Assembly: GCA_039816705.1 (NCBI GenBank)
Contig: JBCBXF010000021.1
Location: 1 to 21,921, forward strand
Direction of reading: 5' to 3'
Length of the DNA: 21,921 bases
Source of the DNA: CALHAX01 sp039816705
GTDB lineage: Bacteria > Pseudomonadota > Alphaproteobacteria > Rhizobiales > CALHAX01
The notes under the pieces were generated by a model that saw nothing but the letters and a program-made list of their open reading frames with translations, did no database searches and was not told where the DNA came from. A program made the translations under genes and the position numbers. This document shows positions 7,876-15,993 of this stretch, in pieces (position 1 is the first letter of the stretch; every line of letters starts with the position of its first letter).

Positions 7876-7914
7876 GCGCGGCATCCAAGGCGGTGACGCC
7901 GCCGCGTGCCGCGC
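7876..7914 (+). repeat. GC-rich stem-loop in the leader of the SLC13-USP unit
   Basis: GCGCGGCA (7876-7883) pairs with TGCCGCGC (7907-7914). An inner stem GGCG-GTGA-CGCC (7889-7900) with a GNRA-type loop sits inside. It lies 125-163 bases before the preferred SLC13 start and has no T run. It may be a structured 5' leader. Function unknown. Confidence 0.35.
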
Positions 7915-8038
7915 TTCCGGGTTTCCGGCGACGCGATACGACGGCCGACGCCCCATCTTGCACATGACAGAACGATCGGGACGACCTGCGCCGCATGGCG
8001 GCAGCGGGCCGCCGCCGTATTTCGGGGGTGTTCGTTTC

Positions 8039-9556
8039 ATGGGCCAGAACCAGTTGCCAGGTTTGTCGCAGATTGCGCGCGTGCCGCGTCGTGCCCTCGG
8101 CCATGCGCGAGAGAACGATGCGCTGCGCGGATTGGCATTTTTCTTCTGGGAGAAACGCTGGTTCTTCATCGCGTTGGCTGTCGGAGCGCTTATTATTAAT
8201 CTCCCGACACCAGACGGTCTGACACCCTCTGGACAGATCGTACTGGCGATGTCGGTGATTGCGGTCTTTCTCTTCGTCACGGAGCCGGTGCCGCTGCCCA
8301 CGGTCGCGTTGATGATCATCGTCGGGCAGGTGCTGCTGCTCGGACTTGATTCGACGACGGTGGCACGCAGCCTCATGAGTGACAGCGTGCTGTTCATCAT
8401 GGGCTCGCTGATGCTGGCCGTCGCGGTCGTGAAGCAGAAGCTCGACAAGCGGATCGCCTATCTGATCGTGAAGGTGACGGGGACAAAGACCGTCAACATC
8501 TGCGTCGGTATCTCGCTCGTGTGCGGTGTGCTGGCGTCAATCATCGGCGAGCATACGGTGGCGGCGATGATGCTGCCGGTTGCAATCACACTGATCACGC
8601 TGACGTCGGATGATCCGCGGCAGGTCCGTCGGCTTGCAGCGGTTTTGCTGTTCTCGATCTCTTACGGGTGCTCGATTGCAGGCATCGGGACGCCATCGGG
8701 TGGCGCGCGCAACGCCATCATGATCGGCTACTGGAAAGAATTCTTCTTCGATCCGACCAACCCGGACACGCAGAAGTACATCATCGATTACGTGAGCTGG
8801 GTGCTCTATTGCTACCCGGTGTTCCTCGCACAGCTCCCGTTTGTGACGGCGATCCTCTTCTTCACGTTCAAGCCGGAATACAAGAAGATGTCGCGCGCCG
8901 TTGTGCGCCTACGCCAGCAGATTGATGCAGAAGGTCCTATGAAGTCGCGCGACTGGTTGACGGTTGTCGTGTTCTTCGTCGTGTTGATTGGCTGGGTCGG
9001 TTACTCAGATCAGCTGGGGCTTGGTATCGTCGCCGTGCTCGGCGCTATCGCCTTCCTCGTTTTTGGCCTGGTGCGTTGGGAGGAAATCAACAGCGGGGTC
9101 AACTGGGGGGTCGTGCTGCTCTACGCGGCCGCGATCTCGCTTGGGGTTCAGATGAAGGATACGGGCGCTGCACTCTGGGTGGCGACGAGCTTCCTTTCCA
9201 TTCTCAAGCCGCTCTCGATTGAAAGTGGCCCGGCGCTTTACACGGCGGTCTCTGTGCTCACAACGGCTGTGACGAACACCATGTCAAACGGCGCGGCCGT
9301 TGCCGTTCTCGGGCCGATCAATCTCAAACTGGCGACCGCCGCCGGAGAGAGTCCACTGCTCATGGGTTACATTACGGCAGTTTCGTCTGCGTTCGCCTAT
9401 CTCACGGTTATCGGCACACCGGCCTGCACGATCGTCTATTCGTCAGGCTATTTGAAAACGACTGACTTTTTGGTCGTCGGATATCGTATGGTGATTATGT
9501 CGACGATTGTGTTGTTGCTGGCCGCGACCGTTTACTGGCCGCTTCTGGGATTGTGA
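8039..9556 (+). CDS. SLC13/DASS-family sodium:anion symporter
   Basis: An integral membrane transporter of 505 residues with about 11-12 hydrophobic segments and internal two-fold architecture. The two loop motifs expected in the divalent-anion/sodium symporter family are visible: GIGTPSGGARNA at about 215-226 and TNTMSNG at 412-418. The C-terminal GTPACTIVYSSGY segment begins near 459. Family members import dicarboxylates, citrate or sulfate with sodium; the exact anion cannot be told. Start: the frame extends upstream through an ATG at 7964 (plus 25 residues, Gly/Pro-rich) to a TTG at 7958. I prefer ATG 8039 because GGGGGTG sits 8 bases before it, whereas 7964 has no ribosome-binding site; 7964 remains possible. 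Its stop overlaps the start of the universal-stress protein (TGATG), so the two are translationally coupled. Confidence 0.88.
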   Translation: MGQNQLPGLSQIARVPRRALGHARENDALRGLAFFFWEKRWFFIALAVGALIINLPTPDGLTPSGQIVLAMSVIAVFLFVTEPVPLPTVALMIIVGQVLLLGLDSTTVARSLMSDSVLFIMGSLMLAVAVVKQKLDKRIAYLIVKVTGTKTVNICVGISLVCGVLASIIGEHTVAAMMLPVAITLITLTSDDPRQVRRLAAVLLFSISYGCSIAGIGTPSGGARNAIMIGYWKEFFFDPTNPDTQKYIIDYVSWVLYCYPVFLAQLPFVTAILFFTFKPEYKKMSRAVVRLRQQIDAEGPMKSRDWLTVVVFFVVLIGWVGYSDQLGLGIVAVLGAIAFLVFGLVRWEEINSGVNWGVVLLYAAAISLGVQMKDTGAALWVATSFLSILKPLSIESGPALYTAVSVLTTAVTNTMSNGAAVAVLGPINLKLATAAGESPLLMGYITAVSSAFAYLTVIGTPACTIVYSSGYLKTTDFLVVGYRMVIMSTIVLLLAATVYWPLLGL

Positions 9557-10545
9557 TGAGCATGACTGGCGAAACACCAGACACAATGGCGGACACGCCT
9601 GAGCCAACCGACGTGCCTGAGCGCTACAGCATCCTTGTATGCGTCGATGGGTCGAACGATGCGCAGCGCGCTCTCAAGTATGCGGTGCGCATTGGCTCCG
9701 GTAACGACGCGGATCTGACGCTGCTCTATGTGCGGCCGGTCGATCAGGGCATGCGCTCTGGGGGGCTTCAGCTGTCTGTAGCGCGGGAGAACATGCTGGA
9801 GTGGGGGCTCGAGCTGCCGGGCATGAAGGCGCTCAAGAAGCATCGTGACATGCTGGTGGAGCTCGGCTGGCTTGGCGAAGACTGGGAAGAGGAATTTCGC
9901 CACACCGACGTCAGCGGCGACCCGCTTGGCGACAACGCCATTGTCTACAGCAACGATGAGGGGCGCTCGATCAAACTGAAGCTGATGGTCTCGCCGTCAA
10001 TCCCACATGGCATCCTCGATGAGAGTGAGAACGTCGAGTACGATTTGACGGTGATCCCGAAAGCTGTTGATCCCGACACCGAGCTGCCTGGCGCGATTGA
10101 CGCGAAGACTGCCGAGACGGTCGCGATCGAGCATCCCGGGACGGTGCTTGTGACGAAGGCCCTTGAGGAAAACCACGGCCATCTTGTCTGTGTTTCGAAC
10201 AACGAGAACGCCATCAATGCCGCGCGCCGCGATGCGGAGATTGCAAGTCGTTGTGCCTGCCCGGTCTACCTTTTTGCGGTTGCGGCGGATGAGAGCGAAA
10301 AGAGTGACGCTGCGGAGGCGTTGCGCAAGGCCGAGGCGGCGATCCGCGAGGTCGGGATCAACGTGTCTGGTTCCAAACTCGCGGTTGGCGATCCGGTGGA
10401 GACGATTGTTGACGAGGGTGCGCGATATTCCGTGATCGTGATGTCAGCGGCGCGCCAGAAGAAGGGTTGGCGGCGGTTCTTCACGACAAGTACAGCCTAC
10501 AAGGTGTTGCAGCGCGCGCAGAACTCCGTGCTCATCGCGCGGTGA
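9556..10545 (+). CDS. Tandem universal stress protein (UspA family)
   Basis: A 329-residue cytoplasmic protein with two Usp-like alpha/beta domains. The first begins with YSILVCVDGSNDAQRAL (about 23-39) and ends near the HPGTVLVTK strand. The second runs from LVCVSNNENA to the C-terminal VLIAR strand. The ATP-binding signature (G-x2-G-x9-G-S/T) is not intact: the corresponding C-terminal region reads MSAARQKKGWRRFFTTSTA. This domain may therefore not bind ATP in the classical way. The first domain carries a long insertion (about 60-150) rich in acidic residues. Start: ATG at 9556 overlaps the transporter stop; a GTG one codon earlier and an ATG at 9562 are alternatives. Usp proteins regulate transporters in at least one known case (TeaD with the TeaABC TRAP transporter). 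A regulatory role on the SLC13 partner is inferred from coupling only. Confidence 0.85.
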   Translation: MSMTGETPDTMADTPEPTDVPERYSILVCVDGSNDAQRALKYAVRIGSGNDADLTLLYVRPVDQGMRSGGLQLSVARENMLEWGLELPGMKALKKHRDMLVELGWLGEDWEEEFRHTDVSGDPLGDNAIVYSNDEGRSIKLKLMVSPSIPHGILDESENVEYDLTVIPKAVDPDTELPGAIDAKTAETVAIEHPGTVLVTKALEENHGHLVCVSNNENAINAARRDAEIASRCACPVYLFAVAADESEKSDAAEALRKAEAAIREVGINVSGSKLAVGDPVETIVDEGARYSVIVMSAARQKKGWRRFFTTSTAYKVLQRAQNSVLIAR

Positions 10546-10573
10546 GCCGGCCTACCATCAGTGTGCTGATTTC

Positions 10574-10963
10574 TCAGGGCTGAGGCTTGAGAGTTTCTAC
10601 GAATGCGACGATCGCATCGACGTCTTCCAGAGAGAGCGTGACTGGTTCAGCGTTCACCGGAAGGTCGGGCATCAAGCGTTCGATCCCTTTCACGATGACG
10701 AACGCCGGATGCGGACGTCGCGCATAAAACGTCAGGAAGCGATCGCGAAAATCAGGTCGGCGCTTGGCAAGAAGCTGGAACGATGGCGTGGATGAGATCC
10801 CGCCACTCGGATTAAAATCACCGACCACGTGACAGCGCGCGCAGTGTGTCTGCGACAGGTCTTTGCCCCGCACGACGTCGGCCGCAATGCCAGATTGCGA
10901 CAGGACGACCAAGCCGAACATAAGCGCGAGCAGACGCGCAGTTTTCACGAAGAGAAACCGCAT
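10574..10963 (-). CDS. Exported small c-type cytochrome
   Basis: A 129-residue protein with an N-terminal signal peptide (basic start, hydrophobic core, likely cleavage near Ala27-Ala28). It carries one haem-attachment motif CARCH at 41-45. The downstream Met in ERLMPDLPV (M98) is a good candidate for the sixth ligand, so it is a class I-like monohaem cytochrome c in the periplasm, carrying electrons between membrane complexes or to an oxidase. No partner enzyme adjoins it on its own strand. It is convergent with the Usp gene (28-base gap) and lies 95 bases downstream of a tRNA-Val on the same strand. A role as acceptor for the nearby sulfite dehydrogenase is not expected, because that complex appears cytoplasmic and quinone-linked. 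Confidence 0.88.
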   Translation of the reverse strand: MRFLFVKTARLLALMFGLVVLSQSGIAADVVRGKDLSQTHCARCHVVGDFNPSGGISSTPSFQLLAKRRPDFRDRFLTFYARRPHPAFVIVKGIERLMPDLPVNAEPVTLSLEDVDAIVAFVETLKPQP

Positions 10964-11058
10964 GCCTGCAACTTATGTAATGCAGTCGAGGCGTGGCAAG
11001 GCCCAGGCTTTGGTCGGTGGGGCTGCGGCCGGTGGAGCGGGGCAGGGCGGAGTGTGAA

Positions 11059-11133
11059 TGGTGGGACCAGCTGGGATTGAACCAGCGACCTCTCGCGTGT
11101 GAGGCGAGCGCTCTCCCGCTGAGCTATGGTCCC
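11059..11133 (-). tRNA. tRNA-Val (anticodon CAC)
   Basis: The minus strand folds into a complete cloverleaf of 75 nucleotides. It has a 7-base acceptor stem (GGGACCA with TGGTCCC), D arm GCTC-AGCGGGA-GAGC, and anticodon stem CTCGC/GCGAG with loop CTCACAC giving anticodon CAC. The T arm is GCTGG-TTCAATC-CCAGC, followed by discriminator A and an encoded CCA end. It reads GUG valine codons. The cytochrome gene lies 95 bases downstream on the same strand, and no intrinsic terminator is visible between them. Confidence 0.97.
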
Positions 11134-11375
11134 GACCGAGGCGTGTCGCGTAGCCAAGCGTCCTGCAGGTGTCAACTCGGGGTGCACGCCCCGTGGCTCT
11201 TGCGATTTGCAATGCTGGCCCTAATCGCGGACAGTGTTTCTCAAATACGAGACGTCTGATTATCATTATTGAGCGACGCTAGATCGCACGCTCCGTGTCG
11301 CGAACCGTTTGCATGGGGGCGACGAACACTTATTGTCGGCGCGCACGCGGCCGTTACCGAGGAAGAACCGGCACC
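11134..11375 (+). promoter_or_regulatory. Upstream region of the soeABC operon
   Basis: This 242-base gap lies between the tRNA gene and soeA. It holds an AT-rich patch at about 11240-11273, with CTCAA (11240-11244) and TTGAG (11269-11273) as outer inverted arms and an AGACGTCT palindrome (11250-11257) between them. I could not fit a clear -35/-10 pair. A GAGGAAG ribosome-binding site is at 11359-11365. Assigned as the promoter/operator region by position. Confidence 0.4.
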
Positions 11376-14231
11376 ATGGAGCCAACCATCGATCGTTCGC
11401 CTGATGTGGCAGACGAAATCAAGACAACGACCTGCTACATGTGCGCTTGTCGCTGCGGTATCCGGGTCTTCCTCAAGAATGGCGATGTGAGGTACATTGA
11501 GGGCAACCGAGACCACCCGGTGAACAAGGGCGTGCTGTGCGGCAAGGGATCCGCAGGTATCATGCAGCACTATGCGCCGTCGCGGCTGACGGCCCCTCTA
11601 AAACGCGTCGGTGAGCGCGGCTCAGGTGACTATGAGGAAATCTCGTGGGAGGAGGCTCTTAGTCTGGCAACGGAATGGCTGGGCGAAGTGCGCTCGACCG
11701 ATCCACGCAAGTTGGCGCTGTTTACCGGGCGCGATCAGTCACAGGCGCTGACGGGTTGGTGGGCAAGCCAGTTCGGCACCCCGAATTTTGCAGCGCATGG
11801 CGGATTTTGCTCCGTCAACATGGCAGCGGGCGGTCTATATACCTTTGGCGGCTCTTTCTGGGAGTTTGGTGAGCCGGACTGGGAGAAGACGGAATATTTT
11901 CTCCTCTTTGGTGTCGCGGAAGATCATGCGTCGAACCCGATCAAGATGGGGCTCGGCAAACTCAAAGAACGTGGCGTTAAGGTTGCGGCGGTCAATCCGG
12001 TGCGCTCCGGTTATGGTGCGATTGCCGATGAGTGGATTGGCATCAAGCCCGGCACCGATGGGCTGTTCGTTGCCGCGCTCATTCACGAGTTGTTCGAAGC
12101 CCGAACGGTCGATCTCGATTATCTCGTGCGCTACACTAATGCGCCATGGCTCGTAATCCAGGCGCCGGGCACAGCAGATGACGGTCTGTTCGCGCGCGAC
12201 GATGAGGGAAATCCTCTGGTGCATGACAGCACAAGCGGGGCGTTGAAAAGTGGGCTGTTGCCTGACGTTGCGCCGGCGCTGAACGGTGAGTTTGAGCTGG
12301 CGGATGGCAAAAAGGCCGTCCCGGTGTTCCAGCTCATGGCGGAACGTTATGCGAGCGGTGTTTATTCGCCGGAGCGGGTCGCAGCACAGACGGGTGTGCC
12401 TGCAGAGGATATACGGCGGATCGCGCGCGAACTCGCTGAAGCGGCATTTGAGAAGGAAATCGTGCTGGACGTCGAATGGACGGACTGGGCCGGGCGCACG
12501 CATGACAAGATGATCGGCCGACCCGTCTCAATGCATGCGATGCGCGGGATTTCTGCTCACTCAAACGGGTTCAACACCTGTCGTTTGATCCATCTTCTGC
12601 AGATCCTGCTTGGCTCGATCGATTGCCCGGGCGGGTTCCGCTACAAGCCGCCATACCCGAAGGCGATCCCGCCGCACCTCAAGCCTGCCGGCAAGCTCGG
12701 CGAAGTGGCGCCGGACACGCCGCTTCCTGGCGCGCCGCTCGGTTTCGTTGAAGGGCCTGAAGACTTGCTGGTCGACGAAGCCGGAGAGCCGTTGCGCATT
12801 GACAAGGCTTATTCGTGGGATGCGCCGGTTGCCGCGCACGGCTTGATGCACATGGTGCTGAACAATGCGGCCAAGAAAGATCCGTACGGCATCGACGTGT
12901 TGCTCATGTACATGGCGAACATGAGCTGGAACTCGTCGATGAACGTGCCTGGCGTCATCAAGTACCTGACTGACAAGGAAGAGGACGGCTCGTATACGAT
13001 TCCAAAGATCATCTACTCGGACGCTTATTTCTCCGAGATGGTGCCGTATGCCGATCTCATCCTGCCCGATACCACCTATCTTGAGCGATGGGATTGTATT
13101 TCGCTTCTCGACAGGCCGATCTCGGAGCCGGATGGTCCGGCGGATTCAATTCGCCAGCCGGTCGTCACGCCTGATCGGGATGTTCGCCCCTTCCAGGACG
13201 TCATGATTGATCTGGGGAGCCGATTAAAACTCCCTGGTTTCACGAACGAGGATGGCAGCGCCAAATATCCCGGCGGCTATCCGGACTATATCGTCAATCA
13301 TGAACGTACGCCGGGTGTGGGCCCGCTTGCAGGGTGGCGCGGCGAAGATGGGGAGAGTTTCGGCAAGGGTGCACCAAACCCCGATCAGCTGGAGCGCTAC
13401 ATCGAGAACGGCTGCTTCCACAAGCATCACCTGGAGGACCATCAGCTCTACTTCAAGCATGCCAACAAGGGCTATCTTGAGTGGGCGCAATCCGTTGGCT
13501 TCATTGGCTCGGCGGATCCGGTTGTCTTCCAGCTCTACAGTGAGCCGCTGCAAAAGTTTCGCCTAGCTGCGCAAGGGCATGGGGCGCAGCTTCCGCCGAA
13601 GCACCACCGCCGTCGGATCGAGATGTTTTTTGATCCGCTCCCGTTCTGGTATGCGCCGTTCGAAGGGGCCTCACTCGATGAGAGCGACTTCCCGATGCAT
13701 GCGATCACTCAGCGGCCAATGCACATGTACCATTCATGGGGCTCACAAAACGCGTGGCTCCGCCAGATCACTGCGCAAAACAAACTCTTCATGAATCGTG
13801 AGCGCGCGGAGCAGATGGATCTCGCTGATAACGACTGGGTTTGGATTTATAGCCACATCGGGCGGGTGAAAGCGCAGATTGCGCTGATGGAAGGTGTAAA
13901 TCCCCACACGGTGTGGACGTGGAATGCGATCGGCAAGCGGAAGGGGACATGGGGGCTCGACAACGATGCGCCGGAAGCAACGAAAGGCTTTCTGCTCAAC
14001 CACCTGATCTCCGAGCTTCTACCCGAGCGCGATGGCGGCTATCGCTATTCCAACAGTGACCCGATCACGGGGCAGGCGGCATGGTATGATCTGCGTGTGA
14101 AAATCGAGAAGGCCGAGGGGGATGCGGCGGAGGAAAGTCTACCGCGCTTTGAACCCCTGCATCGCCCTAATCAAAAACCACGTCCTGACGAGCTTGAGTT
14201 CGGTGCGCAGTTTCGTGAGACGCCGCTATGA
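11376..14231 (+). CDS. soeA: Sulfite dehydrogenase SoeA-type molybdopterin subunit
   Basis: Catalytic subunit (951 residues) of a complex-iron-sulfur molybdoenzyme that best matches SoeA, which oxidises sulfite to sulfate on the cytoplasmic face. The N-terminal [4Fe-4S] motif CYMCACRCG uses C20, C23 and C27, with the fourth ligand C55 in GVLCGKG. Bis-MGD-binding domains follow, and C145 in GGFCSVNM is a likely molybdenum ligand, as in the polysulfide reductase branch. The C-terminal dinucleotide-binding domain ends near MEGVNPHTVW. No twin-arginine signal precedes the Fe-S motif, which supports a cytoplasmic enzyme. Start: the frame opens at 11295, but ATG 11376 has GAGGAAG upstream and places the Fe-S motif at the usual depth. 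The stop shares ATGA with soeB. Alternative family members (thiosulfate or polysulfide reductase) are mostly exported and so less likely. Confidence 0.88.
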   Translation: MEPTIDRSPDVADEIKTTTCYMCACRCGIRVFLKNGDVRYIEGNRDHPVNKGVLCGKGSAGIMQHYAPSRLTAPLKRVGERGSGDYEEISWEEALSLATEWLGEVRSTDPRKLALFTGRDQSQALTGWWASQFGTPNFAAHGGFCSVNMAAGGLYTFGGSFWEFGEPDWEKTEYFLLFGVAEDHASNPIKMGLGKLKERGVKVAAVNPVRSGYGAIADEWIGIKPGTDGLFVAALIHELFEARTVDLDYLVRYTNAPWLVIQAPGTADDGLFARDDEGNPLVHDSTSGALKSGLLPDVAPALNGEFELADGKKAVPVFQLMAERYASGVYSPERVAAQTGVPAEDIRRIARELAEAAFEKEIVLDVEWTDWAGRTHDKMIGRPVSMHAMRGISAHSNGFNTCRLIHLLQILLGSIDCPGGFRYKPPYPKAIPPHLKPAGKLGEVAPDTPLPGAPLGFVEGPEDLLVDEAGEPLRIDKAYSWDAPVAAHGLMHMVLNNAAKKDPYGIDVLLMYMANMSWNSSMNVPGVIKYLTDKEEDGSYTIPKIIYSDAYFSEMVPYADLILPDTTYLERWDCISLLDRPISEPDGPADSIRQPVVTPDRDVRPFQDVMIDLGSRLKLPGFTNEDGSAKYPGGYPDYIVNHERTPGVGPLAGWRGEDGESFGKGAPNPDQLERYIENGCFHKHHLEDHQLYFKHANKGYLEWAQSVGFIGSADPVVFQLYSEPLQKFRLAAQGHGAQLPPKHHRRRIEMFFDPLPFWYAPFEGASLDESDFPMHAITQRPMHMYHSWGSQNAWLRQITAQNKLFMNRERAEQMDLADNDWVWIYSHIGRVKAQIALMEGVNPHTVWTWNAIGKRKGTWGLDNDAPEATKGFLLNHLISELLPERDGGYRYSNSDPITGQAAWYDLRVKIEKAEGDAAEESLPRFEPLHRPNQKPRPDELEFGAQFRETPL

Positions 14232-14989
14232 CCACGCTTCCTGAGACAACCCAGAAGAAACTCGGCCTTGTGATCGACCTCGATACGTGTGTCGGGTGCC
14301 AAGCATGCGTGACGTCATGTAAAGAGTGGAATACGGGCGGCTACTCTGCCCCGCTGACGGATCAGGACCCTTACGGCGCTGACCCGCACGGCACGTGGCT
14401 GAACCGCGTTCACGCATATGAAGTGGGCGACGGAGCAAAAAGCCAAGCGGTGCATTTCCCGCGGTCGTGCCTGCATTGCGAAGAGCCGGACTGCGTGACT
14501 GTCTGCCCGACGGGTGCGTCGTACAAGCGGGAAGAAGACGGGATCGTGCTCGTCAATCCAGATACGTGCATCGGGTGCAAACTTTGCTCGTGGGCCTGTC
14601 CGTACGGCGCGCGCGAGTATGACTACAAGGTTGGCGTCATGCGGAAGTGCACGCTCTGCGTGGATCGTATCTACAACGACAACTTGCCGGAAGAAGATCG
14701 GGTGCCCGCGTGTGTCCGCGCCTGCCCGACAGGTGCACGCCACTTTGGTGACGTGGCCGATCCGCAGAGCGATGTGTCCAAGCTTGTGGCCGATCGCGAG
14801 GGATACGATTTGATGGCCGACTTCGGCTACAAGCCGCAGAACAAGTATCTGCCGCCGCGTCCGAAGCGAAATGGGTCGGGTGTGCAAGCCATCGAGACAT
14901 CGGATGAACCGACGACGAAGGCGCATCAGACGCCCGGTTCCGCACTTGAGAAACTGTTCAGCTGGGCTGATCAGAAACTCTCACGCTAA
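14228..14989 (+). CDS. soeB: Sulfite dehydrogenase SoeB-type iron-sulfur subunit
   Basis: Electron-transfer subunit of 253 residues carrying four cysteine clusters for [4Fe-4S] centres. These are CVGCQACVTSC (C21, C24, C27, C31), CLHCEEPDCVTVCPTG, CIGCKLCSWACPYG, and CTLC paired with CVRACPTGA. This DmsB/PsrB-like arrangement wires electrons from the molybdenum subunit to the membrane anchor. The length fits the approximately 26-kDa SoeB described in Allochromatium. It overlaps soeA by four bases (ATGA), so translation is coupled. The C-terminal 60 residues are low-complexity and probably flexible. A 44-base gap separates it from soeC. Confidence 0.93.
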   Translation: MTTLPETTQKKLGLVIDLDTCVGCQACVTSCKEWNTGGYSAPLTDQDPYGADPHGTWLNRVHAYEVGDGAKSQAVHFPRSCLHCEEPDCVTVCPTGASYKREEDGIVLVNPDTCIGCKLCSWACPYGAREYDYKVGVMRKCTLCVDRIYNDNLPEEDRVPACVRACPTGARHFGDVADPQSDVSKLVADREGYDLMADFGYKPQNKYLPPRPKRNGSGVQAIETSDEPTTKAHQTPGSALEKLFSWADQKLSR

Positions 14990-15033
14990 CGCACCGACCT
15001 AACGTCACGCGCTTCGGGGAGAGCGTCTGAACC

Positions 15034-15993
15034 ATGCATCCAGCTTATTCGGTCATCTTTTTCACCACCGCGTCCGGTGCCGGTTATGGCGTGCTTTCGC
15101 TGACGGCGATTGGCATCATCTCGGGGCTGGTGAAGCGCGACATGACGTTCGGCCTCGTCGCGTTCGGCATCGCGCTCGGGTTGATTACCGCCGGGCTCTT
15201 GTCCTCAACCGCCCATCTTGGACGGCCTGAACGGGCGTGGCGGGCGTTTTCGCAGTGGCGCTCGTCGTGGCTTTCACGAGAAGGCGTCATGGCGGTCGCA
15301 ACCTATGTCCCGGCGGGTCTTCTTGCGATCTTGTGGATATTCACCGGCGCGCCGGGGAGTGCTGCAACCTCGTTCGAAGTGGTCCTTGCGCTGCTCGCCG
15401 TGATCGGCTCGATCATCACGCTTTACTGCACGGGGATGATCTACGCCTCGCTGCGCACGATCCGGCATTGGAACCTTTCGATCGTGCCGATCAACTACGT
15501 GGTCTTTGGTCTGATGACCGGGGCCGTTCTCTTCGGTTTTTTACTCCATCTTTTCGGCGAGTCGATCGAAGGTTTTTTCTGGATCACGGCCCTCCTCCTG
15601 GCCGGTGGCCTCGCGATGAAAACGCTCTACTGGATGCACGTCGATGCAGCCAAGCCGATTAGCACGGCGGAAAATGCGACAGGTCTCGGGCACATCGGCA
15701 AGGTGCGCCCCTTCGAGGCCGCACACTCCACGAAGAATTTCGTTATGCGCGAAATGGGGTATGAGATCGCGCGCAAACATGTGATGCGCTTGCGCAATCT
15801 CACCTATCTGCTGGCATTTGGCCTGCCGCTACTTGGCACGCTGGCGACAATCGTCGGCGGAACAGTGATGTCGCTGTTCGGTTCCTTCTTTGCGCTGGCA
15901 ACGATCGCGGTCGGGATCTTTATCGAGCGCTGGCTGTTTTTCGCTGAAGCCGAGCATGTGGTGAACGTCTACTACGGTGCTGAAGCAGCCTGA
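15034..15993 (+). CDS. soeC: Sulfite dehydrogenase SoeC-type membrane anchor (DmsC/NrfD-like)
   Basis: A hydrophobic 319-residue protein with about eight predicted membrane segments. It starts with HPAYSVIFFTTASGAGYG, a typical DmsC-family N-terminus, and the loop after TM2 has the conserved STAHLGRPERAWRA stretch. This subunit anchors SoeAB to the cytoplasmic side of the inner membrane and passes electrons to quinone. No haem-ligand pattern is obvious, as expected for the DmsC group. The length fits the approximately 35-kDa SoeC. GGGGAG lies 12 bases before the ATG. Its stop codon overlaps the next gene's start (TGATG). Confidence 0.92.
   Translation: MHPAYSVIFFTTASGAGYGVLSLTAIGIISGLVKRDMTFGLVAFGIALGLITAGLLSSTAHLGRPERAWRAFSQWRSSWLSREGVMAVATYVPAGLLAILWIFTGAPGSAATSFEVVLALLAVIGSIITLYCTGMIYASLRTIRHWNLSIVPINYVVFGLMTGAVLFGFLLHLFGESIEGFFWITALLLAGGLAMKTLYWMHVDAAKPISTAENATGLGHIGKVRPFEAAHSTKNFVMREMGYEIARKHVMRLRNLTYLLAFGLPLLGTLATIVGGTVMSLFGSFFALATIAVGIFIERWLFFAEAEHVVNVYYGAEAA

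Noticed and set aside
7591..8448. A 285-codon minus-strand frame over the tusA-like/SLC13 gap
   Set aside because: Overlaps two well-supported plus-strand genes in antisense and shows no domain or ribosome-binding site.
10557..10575. ATCAG-TGTG-CTGAT hairpin between the Usp and cytochrome genes as a terminator
   Set aside because: Only a 5-base AT-containing stem with a mixed TTCTC tail; too weak to call.
11295..11375. N-terminal extension of SoeA with an RR pair that might be a Tat signal
   Set aside because: There is no hydrophobic core or Tat consensus after the arginines, and ATG 11376 has a proper ribosome-binding site.
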